The notes beneath the pieces were generated by a model. It had not been told where the DNA came from, searched no databases, and was given only the letters and a program-made list of their open reading frames with translations. Shown here piece after piece: positions 1 through 8,806 of a stretch of 64,000 nucleotides of DNA (its first letter is position 1; the number at the start of each line of letters is the position of its first letter). A program made the position numbers and the translations under genes. Source of the stretch: Acidianus sp. HS-5 (GTDB taxonomy: Archaea; Thermoproteota; Thermoprotei_A; Sulfolobales; Sulfolobaceae). The stretch covers positions 806,001 to 870,000 of the forward strand of contig NZ_AP025245.1 in assembly GCF_021655615.1 (NCBI RefSeq), written 5' to 3'.

Positions 1-1363
1 AGCCGTAAAGATTACTTCCAATCCAAACGTTAGGATCCCAATTATCTAACGGAGGTAATTTGGGAATACTAGGTTTAGCTTCTACCCCTAGTAACGAAGC
101 TAAAACTGATTTAGCTTTTTCTTTAACTGGTTGCGGTAAGTTCTTAGTAAGTAAATAACTTGCTAGTTTCTCAGCAGAGTTCTTATCTTTCTGCATTAGT
201 ACATCAAGTAAGTTAGGTGCGTCAAAAAGAACGATATTATTTGATATTATACAATTTACAACATTTGAAAGGGAATTACAGTTGTTGTAGATTATTTTTC
301 CAGCAGATTTGGAATAGATCCATGACATAGTGTTACAATCAAACCTTGAAGCAGCATCACAAAAGATCTTAGTATGACTGTAATTTAATTTAAGTAACGC
401 ATTCAAATATCTTTCTGCCCTGTTATAAAGATTGGAATTTATCGCATTAAACAGCTTATTTTCTATCACTTGAGGATCCGCAATCCCTATTGGAATTACA
501 GAGGCTCCTAAAATTAAGAAAAATAATGGATAATACGGCGAATAAAGAAAGGAAATCCACGCTAAACCTAGTGATGTAAGAGAAATTATTAATGAAAATT
601 CAAGATCTAATTTATTCCTGAAAATGATACCTCCTATTACCGCAAATAATAACATAGATATTGTTAAATATAATATTAAGGGATTTACAAAGCCCATTAA
701 ATATGACGGTGTCAAATTGTCACTAATAAGCAATATAAATGTCAAAGGAAGTAATGACGAAAGGAAATAAGGTAATGATACATTTCGTATTGCATTAAAA
801 GTTAATGCTTCTGTTTTTTTACTTGCAGATAACGTGAACCCTACTATGCTTACGAAAGTATAGAATATATTTATTGGATTTTGAAAGAATGTAGAATAAG
901 GTAAATATTTGAAAGCACAAGAAAAGCATTTTATATTAAGGAAGGAATACTGTAAAATTGGTAATAATACTAGAATTGTTAGAACTGCGTAAGTTATCTG
1001 TAACCCTATACTCCCGAAGAATAATGAAACAAGTATCATTACGACTACTATTGCTATAAAAAGAATATAGAAAATAGAAGAAAGTGTAAATGAAGAGAAT
1101 GTTTGAACAAAAATTTCTGGTCTAATTAGTGGTAACAATAAACCGGAAAGAACCATTGCAATCCCTATAGATTTCAAACTAGGCCTTATCGACATCGCTA
1201 AAGAATATATTATTAAGCTTTCTGTTACGACAAATACATCGAAGTTTGATAGAAAAGCTGAGAAAGAATAGATTTTAGGATATAAAATTAAGAAACTTAT
1301 AGCTATCGAAGATGCTATAAATGAAGCCCTTACGGCGTTAACAATTTTCTCATTAATCTTCAT
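1..1363 (-). CDS. Polytopic membrane protein with soluble helical C-terminal part, cut by window edge
   Basis: An open frame without a stop runs from an ATG at 1363 to the left edge, about 454 codons read by hand. The first 260 or so residues are very hydrophobic and look like 8-10 membrane segments. They are followed by a soluble helical stretch that looks TPR- or Sel1-like (for example the segment NLYNRAERYLNALLKLNY), then a proline-rich linker ending in DNWDPNVWIGSNLYG at the edge. In Sulfolobales, membrane proteins with helical repeats can carry a Ser/Thr kinase domain after such a linker. That would place a glycine-rich kinase loop just outside the window, but this is inference. It faces away from the sugar-kinase-like gene's start and is transcribed after it, 26 nt downstream. 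Function otherwise unrecognised. Confidence 0.55.
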   Translation of the reverse strand, partial: MKINEKIVNAVRASFIASSIAISFLILYPKIYSFSAFLSNFDVFVVTESLIIYSLAMSIRPSLKSIGIAMVLSGLLLPLIRPEIFVQTFSSFTLSSIFYILFIAIVVVMILVSLFFGSIGLQITYAVLTILVLLPILQYSFLNIKCFSCAFKYLPYSTFFQNPINIFYTFVSIVGFTLSASKKTEALTFNAIRNVSLPYFLSSLLPLTFILLISDNLTPSYLMGFVNPLILYLTISMLLFAVIGGIIFRNKLDLEFSLIISLTSLGLAWISFLYSPYYPLFFLILGASVIPIGIADPQVIENKLFNAINSNLYNRAERYLNALLKLNYSHTKIFCDAASRFDCNTMSWIYSKSAGKIIYNNCNSLSNVVNCIISNNIVLFDAPNLLDVLMQKDKNSAEKLASYLLTKNLPQPVKEKAKSVLASLLGVEAKPSIPKLPPLDNWDPNVWIGSNLYG

Positions 1364-1389
1364 TTGAGTATATATAGAACTAGCATAAT

Positions 1390-2349
1390 TTAAGTTTCAC
1401 TATTTTTTAATTTAGGATTTATAAATAAATAGCTTTTTAGTTCTTCTTCTGGTAAATTATAGATTTTTTCAGTTAATTCCTTAGCAAGCTTATTCCTCTC
1501 CTCAAAACTCATTTTAACTCCTGCCAAGACTATACCGCCCAAGACTGCTTGATAACTATAAAAGATCTCAACACCAAGAGGAGAAACTACGCTCCTTATT
1601 ATCTTCGAATTCATTACACCACCTATTACGGAAACCTTTCCTCCTTCTTTCCTGAGCCTATCAATCATTCTTACAATGTAATCAGCTGCCTCGTTCATTA
1701 CTCTTAAAGCTAAAGGATCTCCTTTCATAGCTAGACTATCAACCATAACGGCAAAACTCGCAATGAGCCTCTTATCTTGATCTTTAGAAAGCCTAATTAC
1801 AGCCTCCCTAAAAGGGAGTTTAAAATATTCTTCAATAGCTTTAGGTAATTCACTACTCTCTTCAATCCCATCAACTACCCTAGTTGCATAAGTTATTGCA
1901 GTCTTAGCGATCCAAGAAGCAGAACCTTCGTCACCGAAAATCCAACTCCAACCTCCAACCCTATGTGACTCACCGTTCTTCTGATAAAAGGCTACACTTC
2001 CTGTCCCTGGAGCAAAAACTCCTCCGTCCTCAAAGAGGTTAGTTGCCCTATAAGCTCCTACACCATCGTTAAAAACTTGAGAGTTCAGGAAGATCCTCCT
2101 AACGAGATCTATTCCTCTTTTAGTATCTTCTTCAGAATCTCCTATTCCTGCTAAACAAAATACTGCCTTATCAGCTTTATCACCTTCTGCTTCGCTTATT
2201 GCCTTCCTTAAGCTTTCTTCAGCTTTTCTTTCTCCAACTACTGCAAAATTTGAAGATCCCGCTAAGCCTACTCCTTTAATCTTAAAGCTCTCCTCATCAA
2301 AAAGTAATGCAACCGTCTTTGTGGCCCCTCCATCTACTGCGAGTATCAC
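1390..2349 (-). CDS. BadF/BadG-family ASKHA ATPase, N-acetylglucosamine-kinase-like sugar kinase
   Basis: A 319-residue cytoplasmic ATPase of the actin/hexokinase fold. The phosphate-1 loop VDGGATKT lies at 5-12, DGVGAY at about 95-100 is where this family has its catalytic aspartate, GTGS at 115-118 is the phosphate-2 motif, and GGWSWIFGDEGSASW at 132-146 is the hallmark block shared with human GlcNAc kinase and the broad-specificity hexokinase of Sulfolobus tokodaii. Length fits that group (about 300). The likely reaction is ATP-dependent phosphorylation of glucose, glucosamine or N-acetylglucosamine; the substrate cannot be read from sequence. The BadF family also contains dehydratase activators, but the Cys residues that bind their bridging cluster are absent. 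Divergent from the LutA-like gene with 50 nt between them. Confidence 0.75.
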   Translation of the reverse strand: MILAVDGGATKTVALLFDEESFKIKGVGLAGSSNFAVVGERKAEESLRKAISEAEGDKADKAVFCLAGIGDSEEDTKRGIDLVRRIFLNSQVFNDGVGAYRATNLFEDGGVFAPGTGSVAFYQKNGESHRVGGWSWIFGDEGSASWIAKTAITYATRVVDGIEESSELPKAIEEYFKLPFREAVIRLSKDQDKRLIASFAVMVDSLAMKGDPLALRVMNEAADYIVRMIDRLRKEGGKVSVIGGVMNSKIIRSVVSPLGVEIFYSYQAVLGGIVLAGVKMSFEERNKLAKELTEKIYNLPEEELKSYLFINPKLKNSET

Positions 2350-2399
2350 GTTATTTTCTTTTGATACACTATTATTAATGAGTTTTCTTATTCTATATC

Positions 2400-3275
2400 G
2401 TGAACAACCTTTCCGAAATAGGGAAAATTTTAGTAGAAAACCTAAACAGAGAATACATGCCCTTTCCCGTGGATAAAAGAGTATGCAGTAGTTGGGCTAA
2501 GGATTTACCTAGAGGAGGAGATACTATTATTTACACTTCATGTATGTATCAAATAGAGCCTTCAGTAGGAACATTCCTTAAACTCTTACCTTCAATTTCT
2601 TCCCTCAAGGGTTTAATGCCCCTAGCTAGAGTAGTTAAACCGTCTAAGACTCAGCTAGAAAGAGCTTACAGGATTTTAAACAACATCGTCATAGCACTCA
2701 AAAAATCTGGAATAAATACTGGCTACCTTTACGAAGACGAACCTTACAGCGGTGCAATACTTCTAGAAATGGGTTTTTTAGACGAATTCGGAGAATATGC
2801 ACGAAAGGTCGTTAAACTATTCAAGGAGAAGGGAGTAAAGAGGATAATAACTGTAGATCCTCACACTCACAACGCTTTAACTAGGTATAAGGAATTCGTA
2901 AATCATGATATTGATGTTGTGAATTACCTAGAGTTGGTAAATTATACTAAGGAAGTTAAAGGAGAGTTCACAATACATGATTCATGTTTATATTCAAGGT
3001 TTCTAGGTTTAAGAGAAAAATACAGAGAGCTACTAAGAAAGTCAGGAATAAAGCTGATAGAGGATGAGAAAATAACTGGAAAGGACACATCATCGTGTTG
3101 CGGAGGTCCTTTGGGACCTGTAGATTTAAAGGTGAGCGAAAAAATTGCAGAAAATAGGGCTAAGGACTTAGAAAAGCTCAACAAGAAACTCCTCGTAGTT
3201 TGCCCTATTTGTTACGTAACTCTCTTACCTCACTTTAGCGGAGAAATAAAAGATATTTCGGAGGTGATATTTTGA
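2400..3275 (+). CDS. LutA/HdrB-type cysteine-rich (CCG domain) protein
   Basis: A 291-residue cysteine-rich-domain protein of the LutA/LldE/GlpC/HdrB group. The C-terminal half carries one complete CCG module: HDSC at about 194-197, SSCCGG at about 231-236 and CPIC near 269-272, the usual ligand set of a special iron-sulfur centre. The N-terminal half has only a remnant (YTSCMY near 45-50). The start is GTG at 2400, directly divergent from the sugar-kinase-like gene. The stop overlaps the TTG of the LutB-like gene by 4 nt and a GGAGGTGA ribosome site lies just before it, so the two are translationally coupled. By analogy with bacterial LutAB the pair probably oxidises a 2-hydroxy acid such as lactate and passes electrons to the respiratory chain. 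No LutC is nearby. Confidence 0.72.
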   Translation: MNNLSEIGKILVENLNREYMPFPVDKRVCSSWAKDLPRGGDTIIYTSCMYQIEPSVGTFLKLLPSISSLKGLMPLARVVKPSKTQLERAYRILNNIVIALKKSGINTGYLYEDEPYSGAILLEMGFLDEFGEYARKVVKLFKEKGVKRIITVDPHTHNALTRYKEFVNHDIDVVNYLELVNYTKEVKGEFTIHDSCLYSRFLGLREKYRELLRKSGIKLIEDEKITGKDTSSCCGGPLGPVDLKVSEKIAENRAKDLEKLNKKLLVVCPICYVTLLPHFSGEIKDISEVIF

Positions 3276-4423
3276 GCTGGGATATAGCGGTTTCTAGAGC
3301 TATAAATAACGCAGTACCTAGAGTTTATAAAGTACTAAACGAGCATCCTTACATCCCAGAGTTGGCTAAGAGACTTAGGGGAGCAAAGCTAGAGGTCCTC
3401 AATAACTTGGAAAAATACGTTGAAGAGACTATACAGTCTGTAAAAAACAACGGTGGAAACGCTTACTACGTTCACGATGCTAAGGAAGCTCAAGAAATTG
3501 TTGGAAAAATAGTAGGCAAAGAAAAGATTGTAGTAATGGGTAAATCAATGGTAGCTTATGAGTTAGGAATTAGAAAATACTTGGAAAGCTTGGAAAATGA
3601 AGTCTGGGAGACAGACTTAGGAGAGTTCCTAATTCAACAGGCAAATGAGCCTCCTTCACATATAATTGCTCCTGCAATTCACATGACTAAGGAAAGAGTA
3701 GGCAAACTGTTGAAGGAAAAGATTGGAGGAGTTGATGAAAATTCTAAAGTTGAGGACATGGTTGCTGTTGTTAGGAAATTCTTGAGAGAGAAGTTCATTA
3801 AAGCAGATGTAGGAATAACTGGAGCAAACGCAATTGCCGCAGATACCGGTTCTATACTCCTAGTAGAGAATGAGGGAAACATAAGGTTCACTACAGTTTC
3901 TCCTCCAATTCACATAGCGATTGCAGGAGTTGAAAAGATCCTGCCAACCTTAGCTGACGCAATGATAGAGCCTTTAGTTCAGTCTGCTTACGCTGGTTTA
4001 TACCCACCAACTTACGTTAATTTAACTTCGGGACCAAGCTCAACTGCAGATATTGAACATAATAGAGTTAGACCGGCTCACGGACCTAGGGAGTTTCATC
4101 TCATCCTTGTTGATAACGGGAGAGTTAAAGCTAACAAGGACGAAGTGCTGAGGGAAGCCCTTCTGTGTATTAGGTGCGGTAGATGTCACTTCCACTGTCC
4201 AGTTTATAGAGCTATAGGTAACGTTTGGGGAGATCCTCCTTATAGTGGACCAATGGGTGCAATGTGGTCTTACGTTGTAGACGGTGATTCAAAGCCTGCA
4301 ATGTACTGTGTTCATTCTGGAAATTGTAAGGAAGTTTGCCCAATGCAGATAAATATTCCTAGAGTGCTGGAGTATATTAAAAATAAAGGAATTCATAATG
4401 ATAGTGGCGGCTTTAATGCTTAG
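3272..4423 (+). CDS. LutB-type LUD-domain protein with ferredoxin-like iron-sulfur sites
   Basis: A 383-residue protein. Residues 1 to about 280 match the LUD domain of LutB, with GITGANAIAADTGS near 188-201 as its conserved block. The C-terminal part has one full four-cysteine site, CIRCGRCHFHCP at 299-310, and a second, reduced one, CVHSGNCKEVCP at 346-357, with three cysteines in C-x5-C-x3-C spacing instead of C-x2-C-x2-C-x3-C. The start is TTG 3272, chosen for the strong GGAGGTGA at 3260-3267 and the 4-nt overlap with the LutA-like gene. The 3' end overlaps the CLC channel gene by 26 nt. Expected role: electron-transfer subunit of an L-lactate or related 2-hydroxy-acid oxidising complex. 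The family is clear; the substrate is inferred. Confidence 0.75.
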   Translation: MSWDIAVSRAINNAVPRVYKVLNEHPYIPELAKRLRGAKLEVLNNLEKYVEETIQSVKNNGGNAYYVHDAKEAQEIVGKIVGKEKIVVMGKSMVAYELGIRKYLESLENEVWETDLGEFLIQQANEPPSHIIAPAIHMTKERVGKLLKEKIGGVDENSKVEDMVAVVRKFLREKFIKADVGITGANAIAADTGSILLVENEGNIRFTTVSPPIHIAIAGVEKILPTLADAMIEPLVQSAYAGLYPPTYVNLTSGPSSTADIEHNRVRPAHGPREFHLILVDNGRVKANKDEVLREALLCIRCGRCHFHCPVYRAIGNVWGDPPYSGPMGAMWSYVVDGDSKPAMYCVHSGNCKEVCPMQINIPRVLEYIKNKGIHNDSGGFNA

Positions 4424-6149
4424 CCTGGGCAAGCTACCTTATTTTGAAAAATGGATACTTCTAGGAGTTTTAATAGGAATATCTGTTGGAGTATTTTCAA
4501 TTGCATTCACTGTTCTCCTTAATCTTTTTCAGTTTCTTTTCATTCACGAAATTCTTCACGTCGAGTATCCTAAACCTTTGGGAGAAGGTGGGAAACTCAT
4601 AATTCCCCCTTTTCATCCTAACTTACTTATACCTGGCATAGTTGGCTTAGGAGGATTAATTGCAGGAATTCTCATCTATAGAATTTCTCCGGAAACTGCA
4701 GGAGGCGGTTTAGATTTTGCAATAACGACATATCATAAACTTCAAGGTAAAATAAGGAAGAGGGTTGCCTTTGTTGAGCTCTTCACTTCGACCATTATTT
4801 TAGGATCAGGGGGAAGTGCTGGAGATTTAGGTCCTATGGGTTTAATAGGAGGTTCATTAGGTTCTACAATTGCTCAATTATTAGATTTGACTCCTGAGGA
4901 CATGAGGAAGGCTGTTGCAGTTGGAATAGGGGCAGGAATAGGGGCAATATTTAAAGCCCCTATAGGAGGCGCATTACTTTCTGCAGAAATTCTTTACAGG
5001 AGGGACTTAGAGCCTGACGTTATTTTACCCTCAATGGTTTCCGCTGCTATTGCTTATTCGATTTACGGCTCTTATGTAGGTTTTCAGCCACTCTTTGGAA
5101 CTTATCCTTTCTGTTTTTCACCCCTAAGGCTACCATTTTACGCATTATTTGGAGTAATAATTGGTGTTCTCTCTATATTCTTTGTAACCCTATATTCCTC
5201 AATAGCTTCAGCGTTTAAGAGGCTTAAAATAAGGAGTGAATTAAAACCTGCCATTGGTGGAATTTTAGTTGGTTTACTTGTCCTCCTCTTTCCAGAAGTT
5301 TTGGGAACAGGCTACGGTTGGGATAACTTACTTGAGTTTGGAGTAATACCTTCTCTTCCTTTACCTTGTGCTTTCCTATTATTAATAGCTATAGTTAAGA
5401 TGATTTCATCTTCGCTCACAATAGGTAGTGGGGGTTCGGGAGGAATAGAGGCCCCTGCATTTGAAATAGGTGCCTTCTTAGGTTCATCTTACGGTTTAAT
5501 TACGCATAATCTTTTCCCTACCATAGTCCCGGTAATTGCTCCATTTGTAGTAATTGGGATGTTGACCATGTTCGGTGCAGCAGCAAAGGCTCCACTGTCA
5601 GTAATGATAATAATAACTGAAATGACTTCGTCCTTACAGCTTTTACCGGGAGAAATGATAGCTGTCGCCATTGCCTATGCAATTTCCGGTAAATATTCTT
5701 TGTATCCCTCCCAATATCCAACAAGAAGAGATTCGCCAGCACATAGGAGTGAATATGAAATTCCAGTAATGGAGGAAATAAGGATAAAGGAAGTCCCCCT
5801 AACTGAATTAAAGATTAAGGAGAATGATGACATAACCCTAGCTAAGAAGATGATGGAAGAGGAAGGTTATTTATCCTTACCCGTAGTTGATAACGAAGGA
5901 AACTTTGTGGGTGCAATATTTTATAGAGATATTGTAAACAAGCAAGGGAAAGTAAGAGATTACGCCGTTAGAGGAGTTCCTTACGTTACTCCTAGCGCGA
6001 ATATTGAACATGCTTGGGAAATAATAACAAGGACTAAATCTAGGTGGGTTGCCGTGGTTGATAAAGGTAAACTATTAGGAGTAGTAACTCTTGACGACTT
6101 ATTTATTGTTTATGAGAAGGAGTTGAGGAAGATTCATAACCACGAATAA
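4398..6149 (+). CDS. CLC-family chloride channel/transporter with C-terminal CBS pair, atypical filter
   Basis: A 583-residue CLC membrane protein with about 10-12 hydrophobic segments and two CBS domains at roughly 470-583. Landmarks are GSGGSAGDLGP at 136-146, KAPIGGALLSAEILY at 186-200 and GSGGSGGIEAPAF at 343-355. In canonical CLC proteins the second helix reads G-R-E-G-P with the gating glutamate, and the filter reads G-x-F-x-P. Here these are GDLGP, with Leu 144 in place of Glu, and GIEAP, with Glu 351 in place of Phe. Ion selectivity or gating should therefore differ from standard chloride/proton exchangers. The start ATG 4398 has AGGA 7 nt upstream; ATG 4416 is an alternative. It overlaps the LutB-like gene by 26 nt and the convergent HEPN gene by 47 nt. 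Confidence 0.85.
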   Translation: MIVAALMLSLGKLPYFEKWILLGVLIGISVGVFSIAFTVLLNLFQFLFIHEILHVEYPKPLGEGGKLIIPPFHPNLLIPGIVGLGGLIAGILIYRISPETAGGGLDFAITTYHKLQGKIRKRVAFVELFTSTIILGSGGSAGDLGPMGLIGGSLGSTIAQLLDLTPEDMRKAVAVGIGAGIGAIFKAPIGGALLSAEILYRRDLEPDVILPSMVSAAIAYSIYGSYVGFQPLFGTYPFCFSPLRLPFYALFGVIIGVLSIFFVTLYSSIASAFKRLKIRSELKPAIGGILVGLLVLLFPEVLGTGYGWDNLLEFGVIPSLPLPCAFLLLIAIVKMISSSLTIGSGGSGGIEAPAFEIGAFLGSSYGLITHNLFPTIVPVIAPFVVIGMLTMFGAAAKAPLSVMIIITEMTSSLQLLPGEMIAVAIAYAISGKYSLYPSQYPTRRDSPAHRSEYEIPVMEEIRIKEVPLTELKIKENDDITLAKKMMEEEGYLSLPVVDNEGNFVGAIFYRDIVNKQGKVRDYAVRGVPYVTPSANIEHAWEIITRTKSRWVAVVDKGKLLGVVTLDDLFIVYEKELRKIHNHE

Positions 6150-6471
6150 TCTTCCCTATTTCTTGGACTAATCTTTTTGAAATTTCAAGACATTTCATTG
6201 CGTCCTCCTCCTTCAGACTTTCATAACCATAATCTGCATCCTTTCTTTTCTTGTATAAATACATAGCTTCTTTTGCTAAGCTATCTTTGCCTAAATGCAT
6301 TAAAATATTAATTAGCTTATCGTCCCTCCTAGGTATAGTAGTCCTAAGCTTATATCCTAATTTCTCTATTTCCATACTTACTGCAAAATAAGATGCTGAT
6401 ACTGCCTTATTATAACAGCCGACTTTTATGTCCTTTTCTGCCTCATCTAAAAGAACGTCAACCTTGTCCAT
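6103..6471 (-). CDS. HEPN-domain protein, partner of nucleotidyltransferase-like protein
   Basis: A 122-residue, mostly helical protein of the HEPN family. It starts with the typical LLDEAEKDIKVGCYNKAVSASY helix pattern around residues 7-28 and has KKRKDADYG near residue 79-87 where family members carry a conserved Arg-rich patch. The catalytic R-x4-H-x-Y motif of the HepT RNase toxins is not visible, so toxicity is doubtful. The gene overlaps its upstream partner, a minimal nucleotidyltransferase-like gene, by 14 nt. This is the standard order for HEPN/MNT pairs, known as toxin-antitoxin or nucleotide-modification modules. The 3' end runs 47 nt into the convergent CLC gene. Confidence 0.7.
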   Translation of the reverse strand: MDKVDVLLDEAEKDIKVGCYNKAVSASYFAVSMEIEKLGYKLRTTIPRRDDKLINILMHLGKDSLAKEAMYLYKKRKDADYGYESLKEEDAMKCLEISKRLVQEIGKIIRGYESSSTPSHKQ

Positions 6472-6718
6472 TTTTAACTATGTGGAAGTTTACTGAGCAG
6501 TTGTACTTAGAATTAACCTCCAGTGCAACGTTAATAACACTCATAATAACGTCATCATTCTTCTCCTTAACAACAACAAGAACATTACTATCGTAAACTC
6601 TTTCGTTCTCTTCAAGCCCAAGTATCATTACGAGATTATTACCTAGCCTTTCTCTCAGTAACTTAGTGAATTCAAATAGAGCTAAATCCCATTCCCTCTC
6701 AAAGTTTAAAGAATACAT
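6458..6718 (-). CDS. Degenerate minimal nucleotidyltransferase-like (MNT) protein
   Basis: An 86-residue protein next to, and overlapping by 14 nt, a HEPN gene. Size, context and the pattern of a helix followed by LVMILGLEENERVYDSNVLV fit the minimal nucleotidyltransferase fold. The catalytic G-S-x-A-R-G and D-x-D residues expected in this region are replaced: ILGLEEN and SNVLV carry no aspartate pair. It is therefore probably catalytically inactive and may act only as a binding partner of the HEPN protein. Identification rests mostly on the partnership and the strand pattern. Confidence 0.55.
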   Translation of the reverse strand: MYSLNFEREWDLALFEFTKLLRERLGNNLVMILGLEENERVYDSNVLVVVKEKNDDVIMSVINVALEVNSKYNCSVNFHIVKNGQG

Positions 6719-6735
6719 TATGAAAAAATAGGCGA

Positions 6736-8718
6736 TTAAAATAAAATCCTTACATCGACCGCAAAGGCTCCTTTTTCATTGACAATTAATGGGTTAATAT
6801 CCATTTCTTTAACGTTCAAATCAACTATCATCCTTGAGACTGTAACTAAAGTCCTTATTAACGAGCCTTCATCGTAACCTCTCTTCCTCGCAGTAAGCAT
6901 ATCATGAACCTTACTTTCCTTAAGCATTTCCAAGGCTTCGTCCTCATATACAGGTGAAATTCCGTAACTTACGTTTTTCAGCACTTCAACGTAAATTCCT
7001 CCACTACCTACTAACACCGTATGACCGAAGACCGGGTCTTTTATACCGCCTACAAATACCTCCAATCCCGTGAGCTGTTCTTGGATCATTACCCTCTTAG
7101 TTATCTGTGAGAGTTCCTTATACACGCTCTTTACCATGTCTTTCTCAACGTTCATTATTACTCCTTTCATTTCAGTCTTGTGAACTGGTTTATCTGCTGA
7201 AATTTTCATTACTACTGGGTAGCCAATGTTGTCTGCAACTCTCTGCGCCTCTTCTTCAGACTGAGCAATTCCCCACTTCGGAGTCTTTATACCGTAAATC
7301 TCCATTAATTTAAGTGCCTCGTAATCAGTTAAGTATTCTTTTCCCTTTGTAAGTTCTACTGCTGATGAAATAGGCTGAGCTACCCTTATCTTCTTCCTTG
7401 GGTTTGGCTTTGAAGTCAAGTACTTTATAGCCTTTACTGCTGCTTCAGGGAAATTAAATGCAGGTATGGAGGCAGACTCTAAAATCCTTAGTGCTGAGTC
7501 CTCATCAATACCCATCATTATGCCAACTACTCCCTTGCCCTTATAGTTCAGTAAAACTTTTGCCACTTCACTACAACTTACTACGGGCAAAGATTGTACA
7601 ATGACGAGCTTTGTGCAGTCCAGGTCTTGGACAATCTTTAATGCTTCAGCGTACCTATCTCTCCCAGCGTCTCCTGATAAATCCAAAGGATTTTTAGGCA
7701 GACTTGTTACAGGTAATATCTTTCTCAAGTCGCCTTTTATCCTTTCAGGGATATCTACCATATTTAGGTCGTTCCTTGAAAGTGCGTCAGAAGTTAATAC
7801 TCCGTGACCTCCGCTGTTAGTTACAACCAAGATGTCGCTTTTTATTGGCTCTGGTGATGTCACAAACCTAGTTAAGTTGAGGAAATCGCTCAAATCTTCT
7901 ACGAATATTCCTCCTACAGTGTTAATTGCGGCCTTAAATACTTCGTAAGAGCCTGCAAGACTTCCAGTGTGAGTCTTTACAGCTTCAGCACCTTTTGCAG
8001 TAGCACCACCCTTTATGAAAACTACAGGTTTTCTTGATACTGCATCAGGAACGACGTCAAGAAACTTCTCTCCGTCAGCAACTCCTTCTAGATAAACAAA
8101 GATAGCCCTGGTTTCCGGATCTTTAGATAAGTAATCTATCACTTCGTACTCCTTAACGTCAGCTTGATTACCCATGCTGACTAGGAAGCTTATTCCAGTT
8201 CTAGTCCTTTGTGCCCAATCTAACATGTAGGCTCCTATTCCTCCGCTTTGGACTACTAATGCAATTTCTCCCCTTTGTACATTAGCGTAAGCAAAGGTCC
8301 CGTTAAAGTCTGGCGAAATTAATCCCATAGTGTTAGGTCCTAAAACTCTTATTCCTCCCTTCCTGGCTGTTGAAATTAATTCGTCCTCAAGTTTTGCTCC
8401 TTCTTCACCTACCTCCTTAAATCCTGAAGTTATGACGATAGATGCTTTAACGCCTTTCTCTACTGCATCCTCCATTACTTCAACGGAAAACTGCCTTGGG
8501 ACTGAGATTATTGCTAAATCGACTTCCTCAGGAATTTCTTTCAAAGTTTTGTAAGACTTCATTCCTTCTATCGTCTCAGCCTTGTTGTTCACTGGAAAGA
8601 TTTTACCTCTGTAAGTTGTCATTAAATTCCTCAGAATTATACTGCCTATCTTTTCCCTGTTCCTTGAAGCTCCTACTACTGCTATAGATTTTGGTCTGAA
8701 AAGAGGATCTAAAGACAT
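6736..8718 (-). CDS. ADP-forming acyl-CoA (acetyl-CoA type) synthetase, fused alpha-beta
   Basis: A 660-residue single-chain NDP-forming acyl-CoA synthetase. The N-terminal alpha part has a CoA-binding Rossmann domain (IAVVGASRNREKIG, 12-25) and ligase domains. The phosphorylated catalytic histidine is H250 in VKTHTGSLAGS. The beta part with an ATP-grasp fold starts near residue 455 (DYEALKLMEIYGIKTPKWG). It interconverts an acid, CoA and ATP with acyl-CoA, ADP and phosphate. In archaea such enzymes handle acetate or aryl acids, and fused relatives activate 4-hydroxybutyrate in Thaumarchaeota, so the substrate is open. It is the only gene in its transcription unit. A 22-nt near-palindrome lies 89 nt upstream. 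Confidence 0.85.
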   Translation of the reverse strand: MSLDPLFRPKSIAVVGASRNREKIGSIILRNLMTTYRGKIFPVNNKAETIEGMKSYKTLKEIPEEVDLAIISVPRQFSVEVMEDAVEKGVKASIVITSGFKEVGEEGAKLEDELISTARKGGIRVLGPNTMGLISPDFNGTFAYANVQRGEIALVVQSGGIGAYMLDWAQRTRTGISFLVSMGNQADVKEYEVIDYLSKDPETRAIFVYLEGVADGEKFLDVVPDAVSRKPVVFIKGGATAKGAEAVKTHTGSLAGSYEVFKAAINTVGGIFVEDLSDFLNLTRFVTSPEPIKSDILVVTNSGGHGVLTSDALSRNDLNMVDIPERIKGDLRKILPVTSLPKNPLDLSGDAGRDRYAEALKIVQDLDCTKLVIVQSLPVVSCSEVAKVLLNYKGKGVVGIMMGIDEDSALRILESASIPAFNFPEAAVKAIKYLTSKPNPRKKIRVAQPISSAVELTKGKEYLTDYEALKLMEIYGIKTPKWGIAQSEEEAQRVADNIGYPVVMKISADKPVHKTEMKGVIMNVEKDMVKSVYKELSQITKRVMIQEQLTGLEVFVGGIKDPVFGHTVLVGSGGIYVEVLKNVSYGISPVYEDEALEMLKESKVHDMLTARKRGYDEGSLIRTLVTVSRMIVDLNVKEMDINPLIVNEKGAFAVDVRILF

Positions 8719-8806
8719 ACATTACTTTTGAAGTCGGGATTAAAATTTCCTATGTATAACCATTTATAGATTTCTAATTAACCGTGTTAAAGTCGCTTTC
8801 CAGACT

